This document shows positions 41,142 to 48,626 of a stretch of 64,000 nt of DNA, in pieces. Every line of letters begins with the position of its first letter. Position 1 is the stretch's first letter. The notes under the pieces are model-generated. The model saw only the letters and a program-made list of their open reading frames with translations. It searched no databases and had not been told where the DNA came from. Made by a program: the position numbers and the translations under genes. This stretch comes from Amycolatopsis albispora (GTDB taxonomy: Bacteria > Actinomycetota > Actinomycetes > Mycobacteriales > Pseudonocardiaceae): the NCBI RefSeq assembly GCF_003312875.1, contig NZ_CP015163.1, positions 5,394,001 to 5,458,000 of the forward strand, in the 5' to 3' direction.

Positions 41142-41563
41142 TCGCCGCGTTGTTCGGCGACCGCCGCGCGCATCTTGGCTTCCTTCTCCTGCAGTTCCGG
41201 GGTGAAGGCCTCGCCGAAGTCCTCGGCCTCGAGCACCCGCCGGATCTCGACCTCCTGCTCGGGGCCGGGGATGCGCTTGACCCAGCTGATCGCGTCTTCG
41301 AGCGACGGCACGTCGAGGATCCAGAAGCCCGCGATCAGCTCCTTGGCCTCGGTGAACGGCCCGTCGGTGACGGTGGCGCCGTCCTTGCTGAGCTTGACCT
41401 TGGCCCCCTCACGGCTGGGCGCGAGCCCCTCGCCGCTGAGCAGCACGCCGGCGCCGACGAGTTCCTCGTTGAACTTCGCCATCTCGGTCATCTCGGCTTC
41501 GGTGGGCGCGCGGCCGGTCTCCACCTCGTTCTCGTCGGACTTGAGCAGGACCATGAATCTCAT
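41138..41563 (-). CDS. YCII-related (DGPF) domain protein
   Basis: 141 residues from ATG 41563 (GAGGGAGAG upstream). It starts MRFMVLLKSDENEVETG and contains TVTDGPFTEAKELIAGFWILDV, the DGPF motif of this family of small dimeric proteins with unclear function that often accompany ECF sigma factors or hydrolases. No sigma factor is adjacent here. The region 41564-41691 is its promoter. Confidence 0.93.
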   Translation of the reverse strand: MRFMVLLKSDENEVETGRAPTEAEMTEMAKFNEELVGAGVLLSGEGLAPSREGAKVKLSKDGATVTDGPFTEAKELIAGFWILDVPSLEDAISWVKRIPGPEQEVEIRRVLEAEDFGEAFTPELQEKEAKMRAAVAEQRGD

Positions 41564-41639
41564 GTTTCTCTCCCTCGAGGTTGACGGCTCCCAGCCTTCC
41601 CTGTGGCCAACGGAACACAACCCCCGGCACGCGTTCGCT

Positions 41640-41661
41640 TGCGCAAATTTCTATGTGCGCA
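41640..41661. promoter_or_regulatory. TGCGCA inverted repeat before hydrolase
   Basis: TGCGCA at 41640 and 41656 separated by 10 AT-rich bases, about 30 bp before the hydrolase start; a possible operator. Confidence 0.35.
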
Positions 41662-41691
41662 TGAGGTTTCCGCCTGCGTAGCTTCGGCCGC

Positions 41692-42576
41692 ATGCGCGAA
41701 AGACTCACCCGATCCGGCGACGTCGAACTGTGGACCCAGGCGATCGGCGACGCGGGGTCACCGGCCCTGCTACTGAACGCCGGCGACTGCCAATCCTCGA
41801 TGGACTGGCCGGAACCGCTGGTGCACCGCCTCGCCGAGGCCGGGCACCTGGTCATCCGCTACGACTACCGCGACACCGGGCGGTCCACCCACCGCGACTT
41901 CGCGGCCGCCCCCTACAACTTCGACGACCTGGCACGCGACGCGGTCGCCGTGCTCGACGGCTGGGAGGTCGATCGCGCGCACGCGCTCGGCTTCGGCATG
42001 GGCTCGGCGGTCACCCAGCTGCTGGCTCTCGACCACCGCGACCGGCTGACCGCGATGACCCTGCTCGGCAGCTGCGCGATGGACGTGGACTTCTTCGGCA
42101 ACTGGGAGCGGGCGCTCACCGGCGAACCCACGCTCGACGGCCTGCCGACGCCGAAGCGATGGTTCATCGAACTGGCCTTCAACCCCAGCGATATTTCGGA
42201 GATCGACTTCTACCGGCGGCTTTCCGGCGACGAGCTGCCGTTCGACGAAACCGAGCTGCGGCAGCGGCTCGCCCGCGCGCGGGCACACGCGGTGGCCGAG
42301 GAACCCGTCGAGGAGCACCCGCACGGCTCGATCCGGCAGGACTGGACCACGCGGGCGGGCGATCTGGCGGGCATCACCACGCCCGCGCTGGTCATCGAGG
42401 CCCCGCTCGACCCGATCCACCCGCCGCCGCACGCCCGTCACCTCGCCGAGGTGCTGCCGGACGCGCGGCTGGTCACGATCCCGGGCATGGGCCACTACCT
42501 GGGCACGGCCATCCACCAGCCACTGACCGACGCGGTCACCGCCCACACGCTGGCCAACCAGGAGGCGCGACGGTGA
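41692..42576 (+). CDS. Alpha/beta hydrolase lacking the nucleophile serine
   Basis: 294 residues from ATG 41692. The fold is clear: LLLNAGDCQSSMDWPEPLV, YDYRDTGRSTHRDF, and the late segments VIEAPLDPIHPP and IPGMGHYLG, which supply the acid and His. At the nucleophile elbow it reads ALGFGMGSAV where GxSxG is expected, so Gly stands in the Ser position. It may be a non-hydrolytic member or rely on another residue. It follows the decayed TetR/hydrolase region but is separately transcribed. Confidence 0.85.
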   Translation: MRERLTRSGDVELWTQAIGDAGSPALLLNAGDCQSSMDWPEPLVHRLAEAGHLVIRYDYRDTGRSTHRDFAAAPYNFDDLARDAVAVLDGWEVDRAHALGFGMGSAVTQLLALDHRDRLTAMTLLGSCAMDVDFFGNWERALTGEPTLDGLPTPKRWFIELAFNPSDISEIDFYRRLSGDELPFDETELRQRLARARAHAVAEEPVEEHPHGSIRQDWTTRAGDLAGITTPALVIEAPLDPIHPPPHARHLAEVLPDARLVTIPGMGHYLGTAIHQPLTDAVTAHTLANQEARR

Positions 42577-42604
42577 CCGCTACCGGCGTGGGCCGTGGAG
42601 TGCA

Positions 42605-42965
42605 ACGGTGGCGATTGACCGGTCACCGAAGATGATCGAGGCGGCGGAACCCGTCGGCGGCCTTCGAGACCGTTTCCTTGCCCGAGGCCGATTTCGGTGT
42701 CCGCCGGTTCGACCTGATCTTCGGCATCCACATCGGGTGTTCGCCCGCGGGAACCCGGCGGCGATAACGCGGGACGCGCCGGGCGCTGGGGGTCACCCGG
42801 CGCATCCCGCCGCTCGTGGTGGTTCTTCGGACCGGACGAATTCGACCTCACCGGCCGAGTCCAGATCATCGACTTCGAGCGGGCAACCGTCCTCAGTGAA
42901 CAGTTCCGAACCTGCCAATACCACCCTCAGTGCCGTCACCCGGTCCACGATGCCCGAGCACGACT
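42605..42965 (+). pseudogene. Decayed SAM-dependent methyltransferase remnant
   Basis: Successive frames give methyltransferase-like pieces: VAIDRSPKMIEAAE (the acidic end of strand beta-2), then after a frameshift FETVSLPEADFGVRRFDLIFGIHIG (beta-4 region), then, in another frame, VFARGNPAA and later TGRVQIIDFERA. No frame is intact and the SAM-binding GxGxG start is missing. The piece ends near the MITE, so it is probably a dead 3' relic. Confidence 0.6.
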
Positions 42966-42975
42966 AGTGCTTCGG

Positions 42976-43141
42976 CTAGGGCGCGTTTCACCAGTCTTGT
43001 TCGCGCTCTTCGCGCCCAGGTGGTTCCTGGCGGCACCGGGCCTTCGGCCGAGTACGCCCAGTACGAGGCCGAACGCCCGGCACCGCCAGGAACCACCTGG
43101 ATCACGAAGCCCATCGAACAGACTGGTGAAACACGCCCTAG
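42976..43141. mobile_element. Hairpin MITE with CTAG target duplication
   Basis: A 158-bp body (42980-43137) is almost entirely one inverted repeat: left end GGCGCGTTTCACCAGTCT, right end in reverse complement GGCGTGTTTCACCAGTCT. Long arms of about 75 bp share the segment CAGGTGGTTCCTGGCGG. It is bounded by CTAG on both sides (42976, 43138). No gene inside. Ends of this type and a 4-bp YTAR-like duplication resemble IS5-family elements (family knowledge), so an IS5-like transposase elsewhere probably moved it. Confidence 0.75.
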
Positions 43142-43153
43142 CTTGAGTTTTAA
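43138..43153. repeat. Left half of split palindrome CTAGCTTGAGTTTTAA
   Basis: Inverted copy of 44715-44730. Together they would make a 28-bp palindrome over TTAA, very like the intact CTAG palindrome at 61581-61606. The IS lies between the halves. Confidence 0.65.
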
Positions 43154-44714
43154 CGCCTGAGTGGTCGGCGGTGACCCCTGTTGATCATGAGTGAAGCCCT
43201 TGGGTGATCCTTCTTCTTGCGACAGAGGAAGATCGAGACCAAGGGCTTCAGTTGATCAGTGTGCATCACGCCCGTGACGCCGGTGCGTCCGGGGAGCTGT
43301 CGGTGTTCCGGCAGGAGTTCTACCGGTGCCTGACCCGGCGGGCGGACGCGTTGTTCGAGTTGGCCGACGCGGTGTTGTGCGCTGACGGGCCGGTGCGGTC
43401 GGTCGCGGAGTTATCGCTGGCCGGTGAGCATCGCCGTGGTCATGGCAGTGGCTATGCCGCGCTGGCGCGGGGTCGTGTCGAGGTCAACCGGCTGCGGACC
43501 GCGCTGACCAGCGTGTCGCTGCCGCGTGCCGCGGACGGGCGGCTGGTGCTGGCGGTGGATGTGACCTGCTGGCTGCGCCCGGAGGCGCACACGTGTCCGC
43601 AGCGGGTCCTGTGTCACACCTACGGCCGCGGCAAGGACCAGCACATGATGGTGCCCGGCTGGCCTTACTCCGTCGTCGTCGCGCTGGAAGCGGGACGGAG
43701 TTCGTGGACCGCGCCGCTGGACGCGGTCCGGCTCGCGCCCGGCGACAACGCCGCGAGCGTGACCGCCCGGCAGATCCGGGGCGTGGTGGACCGCTTGACC
43801 GCAGCCGGGCACTGGCGGCCGGGAGACCCGCACATCCTGCTGGTCGCCGACGCCGGCTACGACGGTCCCCGCCTGGCCCATGTGCTGGCCGATCTTCCGA
43901 TCACCGTGCTGGTGCGGATGCGCACCGATCGGGTGCTGCATCGCCCGGTCCCGCCGCAGCCGCCCGGCACGATGGGCAGGCCCCGCCGCCACGGTGACGA
44001 GTTCGCTTTCGGCGACCCGAACACCTGGGGCGAGCCTGATGTCGTCACCGACACCACGACCCGGCTCTATGGTCCCGCGCTGATCCGGGCCTGGGATCGG
44101 CTGCATCCACGGCTGACCCACCGCATCGCCTGGGCCGGCCACAACGGCGCCCTGCCGATCATCGAGGGCACCGTGATCCGGTTGCAGGTCCAGCGTCTGC
44201 CCTCCGGGGCGATCCCGAAACCTGTGTGGCTCTGGCACTCGGGCACCGGCCTGGACCAGGCCGAGGTCGATCTGGCCTGGCAGGCGTTCCTGCGCCGCTT
44301 CGACATCGAGCACACCTTCCGCATGCTCAAGCAAACCCTCGGCTGGACCACCCCGAAACTCCGCTCACCCGAGGCCGCCGACCGCTGGACCTGGCTGCTG
44401 ATCACCGCCTACACCCAACTCCGCCTCACCCGCGACCTCACCGCCGACCTGCGCCGCCCCTGGGAGAAACCCCGACCAGCCCAGCGGCTCACCCCGGCCA
44501 GAGTCCGCCGAGGGTTTCGGAACCTGCGCCCACAACTCACCTGTCCCGCCGGTGTCCCGAAACCCTCACGGCCCGGCCCCGGACGCTCCGCCGGAACACC
44601 CAATCACCGACCCGCACCACGCCACGACGTCCACACCGTCACCAGCACGAACACCCGAAAACCCAAGCACAGCAAGAACACCAAAACGAGCACACCTCGA
44701 CCACGACGAACAGG
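43154..44714 (+). mobile_element. DDE insertion sequence at a TTAA target
   Basis: Flanked by TTAA at 43150 and 44715, inside the arms of a palindrome. Carries one transposase and a protective hairpin. True terminal repeats are short (CGCCTG against CAGG). An alternative is that the whole CTAG-to-CTAG inverted repeat is the IS terminus. Confidence 0.65.
43192..43250 (+). promoter_or_regulatory. Hairpin sequestering the transposase ribosome site
   Basis: TGAAGCCCTTGGGT pairs with ACCAAGGGCTTCA; the right arm contains AAGGG, the only ribosome site before the start at 43252. Read-through transcripts would fold and block translation, as known for IS10 and IS50. Confidence 0.6.
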
Positions 44715-44718
44715 TTAA
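43252..44718 (+). CDS. DDE transposase
   Basis: 488 residues from TTG 43252, six bases after AAGGG; GTG 43204 or GTG 43261 are other options. Catalytic acids: Asp in VLAVDVTCW, Asp in LLVADAGYDG and Glu in FDIEHTFRMLKQTLGW, which also has the YREK-like neighbourhood of IS4-type transposases. The last 60 residues are basic. The stop TAA falls in the flanking TTAA, so the target sequence itself closes the frame. Probably intact. Confidence 0.88.
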   Translation: MISVHHARDAGASGELSVFRQEFYRCLTRRADALFELADAVLCADGPVRSVAELSLAGEHRRGHGSGYAALARGRVEVNRLRTALTSVSLPRAADGRLVLAVDVTCWLRPEAHTCPQRVLCHTYGRGKDQHMMVPGWPYSVVVALEAGRSSWTAPLDAVRLAPGDNAASVTARQIRGVVDRLTAAGHWRPGDPHILLVADAGYDGPRLAHVLADLPITVLVRMRTDRVLHRPVPPQPPGTMGRPRRHGDEFAFGDPNTWGEPDVVTDTTTRLYGPALIRAWDRLHPRLTHRIAWAGHNGALPIIEGTVIRLQVQRLPSGAIPKPVWLWHSGTGLDQAEVDLAWQAFLRRFDIEHTFRMLKQTLGWTTPKLRSPEAADRWTWLLITAYTQLRLTRDLTADLRRPWEKPRPAQRLTPARVRRGFRNLRPQLTCPAGVPKPSRPGPGRSAGTPNHRPAPRHDVHTVTSTNTRKPKHSKNTKTSTPRPRRTG

Positions 44719-44730
44719 AACTCAAGCTAG
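44715..44730. repeat. Right half of split palindrome
   Basis: TTAAAACTCAAGCTAG, the inverted counterpart of 43138-43153, directly downstream of the HPr gene on the minus strand. The restored hairpin would have been the HPr terminator. Confidence 0.65.
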
Positions 44731-44735
44731 ACGGA

Positions 44736-45014
44736 TCAGGCGGGCACCACGGCGTCGAGGTCCTGCGCCAGCAGCTCGGAAAGCTCGCGCAGCGTCTCCT
44801 CCGCGCCTTCGCCCTCGACCACCAGCACCACGTCCTCACCACCGCCGACGCCGAGCGACATCACCGCGAGAATGCTGGCGGCGTCGACCAGCGCGTCTTC
44901 CGAGCGGCCGATCCGGACGGAGGCGGCCTGCTTGCCGGCGGCTTCGGCGAGCAGGCGAGCCGGGCGGGCGTGCAGGCCGACCGAGGATCCGATGGTGACT
45001 CGTGTGCTGAGCAC
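44736..45014 (-). CDS. ptsH: Phosphocarrier protein HPr of the PTS
   Basis: 92 residues from GTG 45014 (AAAGGAC upstream). The phosphorylation site is His15 in GLHARPAR, and Ser47 in AASILAVMSLG corresponds to the regulatory serine. EVVL-type strand VVLVVEGEGAEETLRELSELL ends the fold. It passes phosphate from enzyme I to sugar-specific EIIA proteins. No other PTS gene is adjacent, so it acts in trans. Standard length. Confidence 0.95.
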   Translation of the reverse strand: MLSTRVTIGSSVGLHARPARLLAEAAGKQAASVRIGRSEDALVDAASILAVMSLGVGGGEDVVLVVEGEGAEETLRELSELLAQDLDAVVPA

Positions 45015-45126
45015 GCTTGCGTCCTTTCGATCAGGAACCAGCTGCCTCCTCAGCGTAACCACACCGATGTGGGTTAGCAAGCGTTTCGCGTTGGTTTGTC
45101 TTCGTTGAAGTTGTTTCACATGTGGT

Positions 45127-45840
45127 TCACTGGGTCGTGAGCTGCAACCGCAGGTCCTCGACGCGCTGCCGCTCGTCGGTCACGTCACCGTCGGCCACCG
45201 GCCCGAAACCGTCCACTTCGGACAGCAGACGCCGCGCGTCGTCGTCCGCGCCCAGCCGCACGGCCAGGTCGGCACGCAGCACCAGCGCGCGGAACCGCAG
45301 CGCCGCGGGCACTTCCTCGTCGAGCGCCAGCGCGCGGTCGAGCACCCGAACCGCCGCTTCCGGATCGTCGTGCGAATCGGCGAACATGGTCGCGGTCTCC
45401 AGCGCCCGGCCCAGCTTCGGCCCGCCGGGCGACCCCTTCGCGAGCCCGTTGGTCTGCTCGGCGAACGGCTGCCCGATGCGCACGTAGTTGCCGGACGGAT
45501 CGATCACGATGAACTGACGATTGCCCGAACGCAGGTTCTTCAGCGGGTTCACCCGCGGCAGGCCACGCGAAGGCAGCTTCCCCAGCGCCGCCCGCAGCCC
45601 GCCGGTGAACCGCTCGTACAGCACGTCCACCCGGTCGGTGAGCACGTAGCAGGTGCTGAAGTTGTCCTGCGGCACCAAGCCTTTCAGCACGTAGAAGTGC
45701 AACTCGATCTCGTCGAACGCCACCACCGCGTAGACGTTCGGCGCCTTCTGCCGGTAGGTGATCTCGAAGCCGAGCGAGCAGTAGAAGTCCAGCGTCTCGG
45801 TGATCGACACGCAGGGCAGGAGCGGAATGGTCTTCTCCAC
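45127..45840 (-). CDS. VOC-fold (glyoxalase/bleomycin-resistance-like) protein with helical tail
   Basis: 237 residues from GTG 45840 (GAAGG upstream). The first 125 residues are a VOC domain: TIPLLPCVSITETLDFYCSLGFEITYRQ, DEIELHFYVLKG and RQFIVIDPSGNYVRIGQP. The rest (LDRALALDEEVPAALRFRALVLRADLAVRLG) is TPR-like. It could bind a small toxic compound. Its promoter contains the dyads at 45863 and 45902. Confidence 0.88.
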   Translation of the reverse strand: MEKTIPLLPCVSITETLDFYCSLGFEITYRQKAPNVYAVVAFDEIELHFYVLKGLVPQDNFSTCYVLTDRVDVLYERFTGGLRAALGKLPSRGLPRVNPLKNLRSGNRQFIVIDPSGNYVRIGQPFAEQTNGLAKGSPGGPKLGRALETATMFADSHDDPEAAVRVLDRALALDEEVPAALRFRALVLRADLAVRLGADDDARRLLSEVDGFGPVADGDVTDERQRVEDLRLQLTTQ

Positions 45841-45862
45841 GGGGGCCGCCTTCCGGAGAGCA

Positions 45863-45919
45863 CTCAAATTTGAGCAGAGCCGCGAGCCTAGCACGCGCGG
45901 TACTCAAACTGGAGTGCTC
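45863..45919. promoter_or_regulatory. Dyads before the VOC gene
   Basis: CTCAAATTTGAG (45863-45874, perfect) and ACTCAAACTGGAGT (45902-45915) with outer GAGCACTC (45858) and GAGTGCTC (45912) arms. Candidate operators in the short gap after the GlxA-type gene. Confidence 0.45.
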
Positions 45920-46823
45920 AGGCCCGCGACCGCAGGCGCCGCAGCATGCGGGCGTCCTCGAAGCCGACCGACCTGGCCGCACGCTCCACGGTCATGCCCT
46001 GGCCGATCAGGTGTTCCGCGCGCTCGAGGCGCAGGACCTGCTGGTAGCGCAACGGGGTCAGCCCGGTGACCCGGCCGAACAACCGCGTGACCGTTCGCTC
46101 GCTGCACCCGGCCGACCGCGCGAGATCGGCGAGCCGCAGCCGCTCGGCGAAGCGCTCGTCGATCAGGTCCTGGATGTGGTGAACGGCGTCGTTCAGGTGG
46201 TCGCGATGCCGCAACATCGCGCTGGCCTGCGGTTCCTCACCGTTGCGCCGGGAGTAGACGACCATTTCGCGCGCGATCCGCGCGGCGGCGCCGGGTCCGT
46301 GACGCACCGCGATCAGGTGCAGGGAGAGGTCGATGCCGCTGGCGATCCCGGCCGAGGTGACCACCCGGCCGTCGGTCACGTACAGCACGTCGCGGACCAC
46401 GGTGGCCAGCGGATACCGGCGGGCCAGCTCGTCCTGCAGGCCGTGGTGGGTGGTGCAGCGACGGCCGTCGAGGAGCCCGGCGCGGCCGAGTGCGTCGGCG
46501 CCCGCGCACACGCTCGCCACCAGGCCGCCGGACTCGTGGTGGGCGCGGATCCGGGCGAGCGTCGCGTCCGAGATCGGCCCGGTGTGCTTCAACCGCGGTG
46601 CGCGCCAGCCAGGGACGAGCAGGATGTCGTCCCGGGTCAGCTCCGGCCAGTCCACCTCCGCGCGCAGCGGAACCCCTTGTGCCGTCGGCACTTCCGGCTG
46701 TTCGGCGAGGTAGCGGAGGCGGTAGCCCAGGCCGAGGTCCCCGGCGGTGGAGAACACCTGCGCCGGGCCGGCGAGGTCGAGCAGGTGCAGCTTCGGCACC
46801 AGCAGGAAGGCGACGGTGGTCAC
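45918..46823 (-). CDS. GlxA-type regulator: DJ-1/PfpI domain plus AraC HTH
   Basis: 301 residues from GTG 46823, overlapping the upstream stop (GTGA). The N-terminal half is a class I amidotransferase-like fold (VAFLLVPKLHLLDLAGPAQVF, and SVCAGADALGRAGLLDGRRCTTHH with the elbow Cys). The C-terminal half is an AraC domain (LRLADLARSAGCSERTVTRLFGRVTGLTPLRYQQVLR). Such proteins regulate catabolic genes; coupling to the isochorismatase-like gene makes that the likely target. Confidence 0.93.
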   Translation of the reverse strand: MTTVAFLLVPKLHLLDLAGPAQVFSTAGDLGLGYRLRYLAEQPEVPTAQGVPLRAEVDWPELTRDDILLVPGWRAPRLKHTGPISDATLARIRAHHESGGLVASVCAGADALGRAGLLDGRRCTTHHGLQDELARRYPLATVVRDVLYVTDGRVVTSAGIASGIDLSLHLIAVRHGPGAAARIAREMVVYSRRNGEEPQASAMLRHRDHLNDAVHHIQDLIDERFAERLRLADLARSAGCSERTVTRLFGRVTGLTPLRYQQVLRLERAEHLIGQGMTVERAARSVGFEDARMLRRLRSRA

Positions 46824-47416
46824 GATCCGGTCAGCGTACCGGCCACTTCGCCGATGCTCCGGATGGTGGCGAACCGGCCAGCCAGCGCGTACTCGGTCCG
46901 CGCGATGATCTCGTCGGTCTGGAGCGTGCGCGGGTCGGCGAGCACCTCGTCCGCGGTGCGGTCGGCGGGCGCCTCCCAGTGCGGCAGCGGCGTGGTCGCG
47001 GTCGCCTCGGTGACAAAGGTGACCTGGTAGCCGAGGTCGGAGGCGACGCGTGCGGTGGTCTCGCAGCACTGCTCGGTCCGGATCCCGCTGACCACCACCT
47101 CGCGAATGCCGTGCGCGGTCAGCAGTTGCTGGAGATTGGTGGTGGTGAAGGCGTTGTGCGCGGTTTTGTGCACCACCGGCTCACCGGGCGCCGGGTCGAG
47201 GCCGTCCATCAGCCGGACGAACCCGCTCGCCGGGTCGAACACCCCGCCCGTGCCCGGCTCGTTGTGCAGCACCCAGACCACCAGGTCACCACCGGCGCGG
47301 GCGGCGGCGACCAGCCGGTTCACCCGCTCGACGATGTCCGGGTTCGAGACGTGCCGCCAGTTGTCCCGCTGCCGGAAGGATTCCTGGACGTCGATCACCA
47401 GAAGCGCGCTGCTCAT
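46820..47416 (-). CDS. Isochorismatase-family cysteine hydrolase
   Basis: 198 residues from ATG 47416. Catalytic triad: Asp9 (LLVIDVQESF), Lys84 (VVHKTAHNAF) and Cys117 (GIRTEQCCETTAR). Small stand-alone members hydrolyse amides such as nicotinamide or N-carbamoyl compounds; the exact substrate is unknown. The GTGA overlap links it to the GlxA-type regulator. Confidence 0.93.
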   Translation of the reverse strand: MSSALLVIDVQESFRQRDNWRHVSNPDIVERVNRLVAAARAGGDLVVWVLHNEPGTGGVFDPASGFVRLMDGLDPAPGEPVVHKTAHNAFTTTNLQQLLTAHGIREVVVSGIRTEQCCETTARVASDLGYQVTFVTEATATTPLPHWEAPADRTADEVLADPRTLQTDEIIARTEYALAGRFATIRSIGEVAGTLTGS

Positions 47417-47502
47417 GCCGTCCAGCCTGCCTTCGCGCCGTGGTCGGCGACAGGCCCGATCAGGGCGCGATGCGGACCGATCCGGTCACCGGCTTGTGGT
47501 CT

Positions 47503-47520
47503 GTACCTACTGGTATGTAC
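47503..47520. promoter_or_regulatory. TetR operator candidate
   Basis: GTACCTACTGGTATGTAC, a partly symmetric 18-bp site directly before the TetR gene; autoregulation likely. Confidence 0.5.
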
Positions 47521-47529
47521 GGTTGGCGC

Positions 47530-48087
47530 ATGGACACGCGCGACAGGTTGATCGAGAGCACGCGCGAACTGCTGTGGGAACGCGGGTACGTCGGCACCAG
47601 CCCGAAGGCCATCCAGCAGCACGCGGGCGCCGGGCAGGGCAGCATGTACCACCACTTCGCGGGCAAGCCCGAACTCGCGCTGGCCGCGGTCGAACGCACC
47701 GCCGAAGCCCTGCGCACCCAGGCCGACGCCGAACTTTCCGGGCCTGGCAAGGCATCCGAACGCATCGCCGCATACCTGCACCGCGAGCGCGAGATCCTGC
47801 GCGGCTGCCAGATCGGCAGGCTCACCCAGGATCCCGAGGTGATGGGCAGCCCCGAACTGCGCCGCCCGGTCGAGGAAACCTTCGACTGGCTGCGGAACCG
47901 GCTCGCCGAGGTGATCACCGAAGGGCAGGCGGACGGCGAGTTCACCGGGCTGGACCCCGCCGCCACCGCCGCCACCGTGGTCGCCACGCTGCAGGGCGGT
48001 TACGTGCTGGCACGGGCTTCCGGCGCGTCCGAAGGCTTCGAACGCGCCGTCGAAGGCGTGCTGAACTTGCTCGTCAGGAGGCCGTGA
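47530..48087 (+). CDS. TetR-family regulator
   Basis: 185 residues from ATG 47530. HTH: LIESTRELLWERGYVGTSPKAIQQHAGAGQGSMYHHFAGKPEL, of the AcuR/YxaF-like subgroup with a TetR_C domain (QIGRLTQDPEVMGSPELRRPV). It overlaps the DUF4865 gene by one base (TGATG), so the pair forms a regulated unit. Confidence 0.93.
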   Translation: MDTRDRLIESTRELLWERGYVGTSPKAIQQHAGAGQGSMYHHFAGKPELALAAVERTAEALRTQADAELSGPGKASERIAAYLHREREILRGCQIGRLTQDPEVMGSPELRRPVEETFDWLRNRLAEVITEGQADGEFTGLDPAATAATVVATLQGGYVLARASGASEGFERAVEGVLNLLVRRP

Positions 48088-48626
48088 TGCAGGCAATGCA
48101 GTACGAGATCACGCTGCCCGCCGACTACGACATGGGCATCATCCGGCATCGCGTGGCCACCCGCGGCCACGCGCTCGACACCTTCGACGGCCTCGGCTTC
48201 AAGGCGTATTGCGTGCGCGAGCGCGAGGTGCACGGGGTCAACCAGTACGCGCCGTTCTACTGGTGGGATTCGGGCGAGTCGATGAACCGGTTCCTGTGGA
48301 GCGACGGTTTCCGCGGCCTCTGCGACAGCTTCGGCAGGCCGCCGATCGCGCACTGGCTCGGCGTCGAGGTCCGGCGCGGCCCGGCGCCCACGGCGACGGC
48401 CGCCACCAGGACCACCGAGTCCATTATGGACGGCGAGGCCCCGGCGGACGCGGTCGCCCGCGCCCGCGAGGTGGCCGTCGGCGATTCCGTGTACGCCACC
48501 GTGCTCGCCGTCGATCTGCGTCGCTGGGAGCTGACGCGGTTCACCCTGCACAACGGCGAATCGGCTGATGAGGGCGTCCGCTACCGCGTGCTACACCTGT
48601 CCGATCCGGGTCAGCGCGGGGCGTAG
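48087..48626 (+). CDS. DUF4865 family protein
   Basis: 179 residues from ATG 48087 (GGAGG upstream; ATG 48096 is possible). It reads MQYEITLPADYDMGIIRHRV, FDGLGFKAYCVRE, NQYAPFYWWDSGESMNRFLW, a conserved pattern of DUF4865, which in many genomes follows a TetR gene. Its biochemical role is not known. Its end overlaps the convergent siderophore-binding gene by 36 bp. Confidence 0.9.
   Translation: MQAMQYEITLPADYDMGIIRHRVATRGHALDTFDGLGFKAYCVREREVHGVNQYAPFYWWDSGESMNRFLWSDGFRGLCDSFGRPPIAHWLGVEVRRGPAPTATAATRTTESIMDGEAPADAVARAREVAVGDSVYATVLAVDLRRWELTRFTLHNGESADEGVRYRVLHLSDPGQRGA

Noticed and set aside
47055..48626. 523-codon open frame
   Set aside because: Only its last 180 codons (DUF4865) are real; the rest is antisense or out of frame to isochorismatase and TetR genes.
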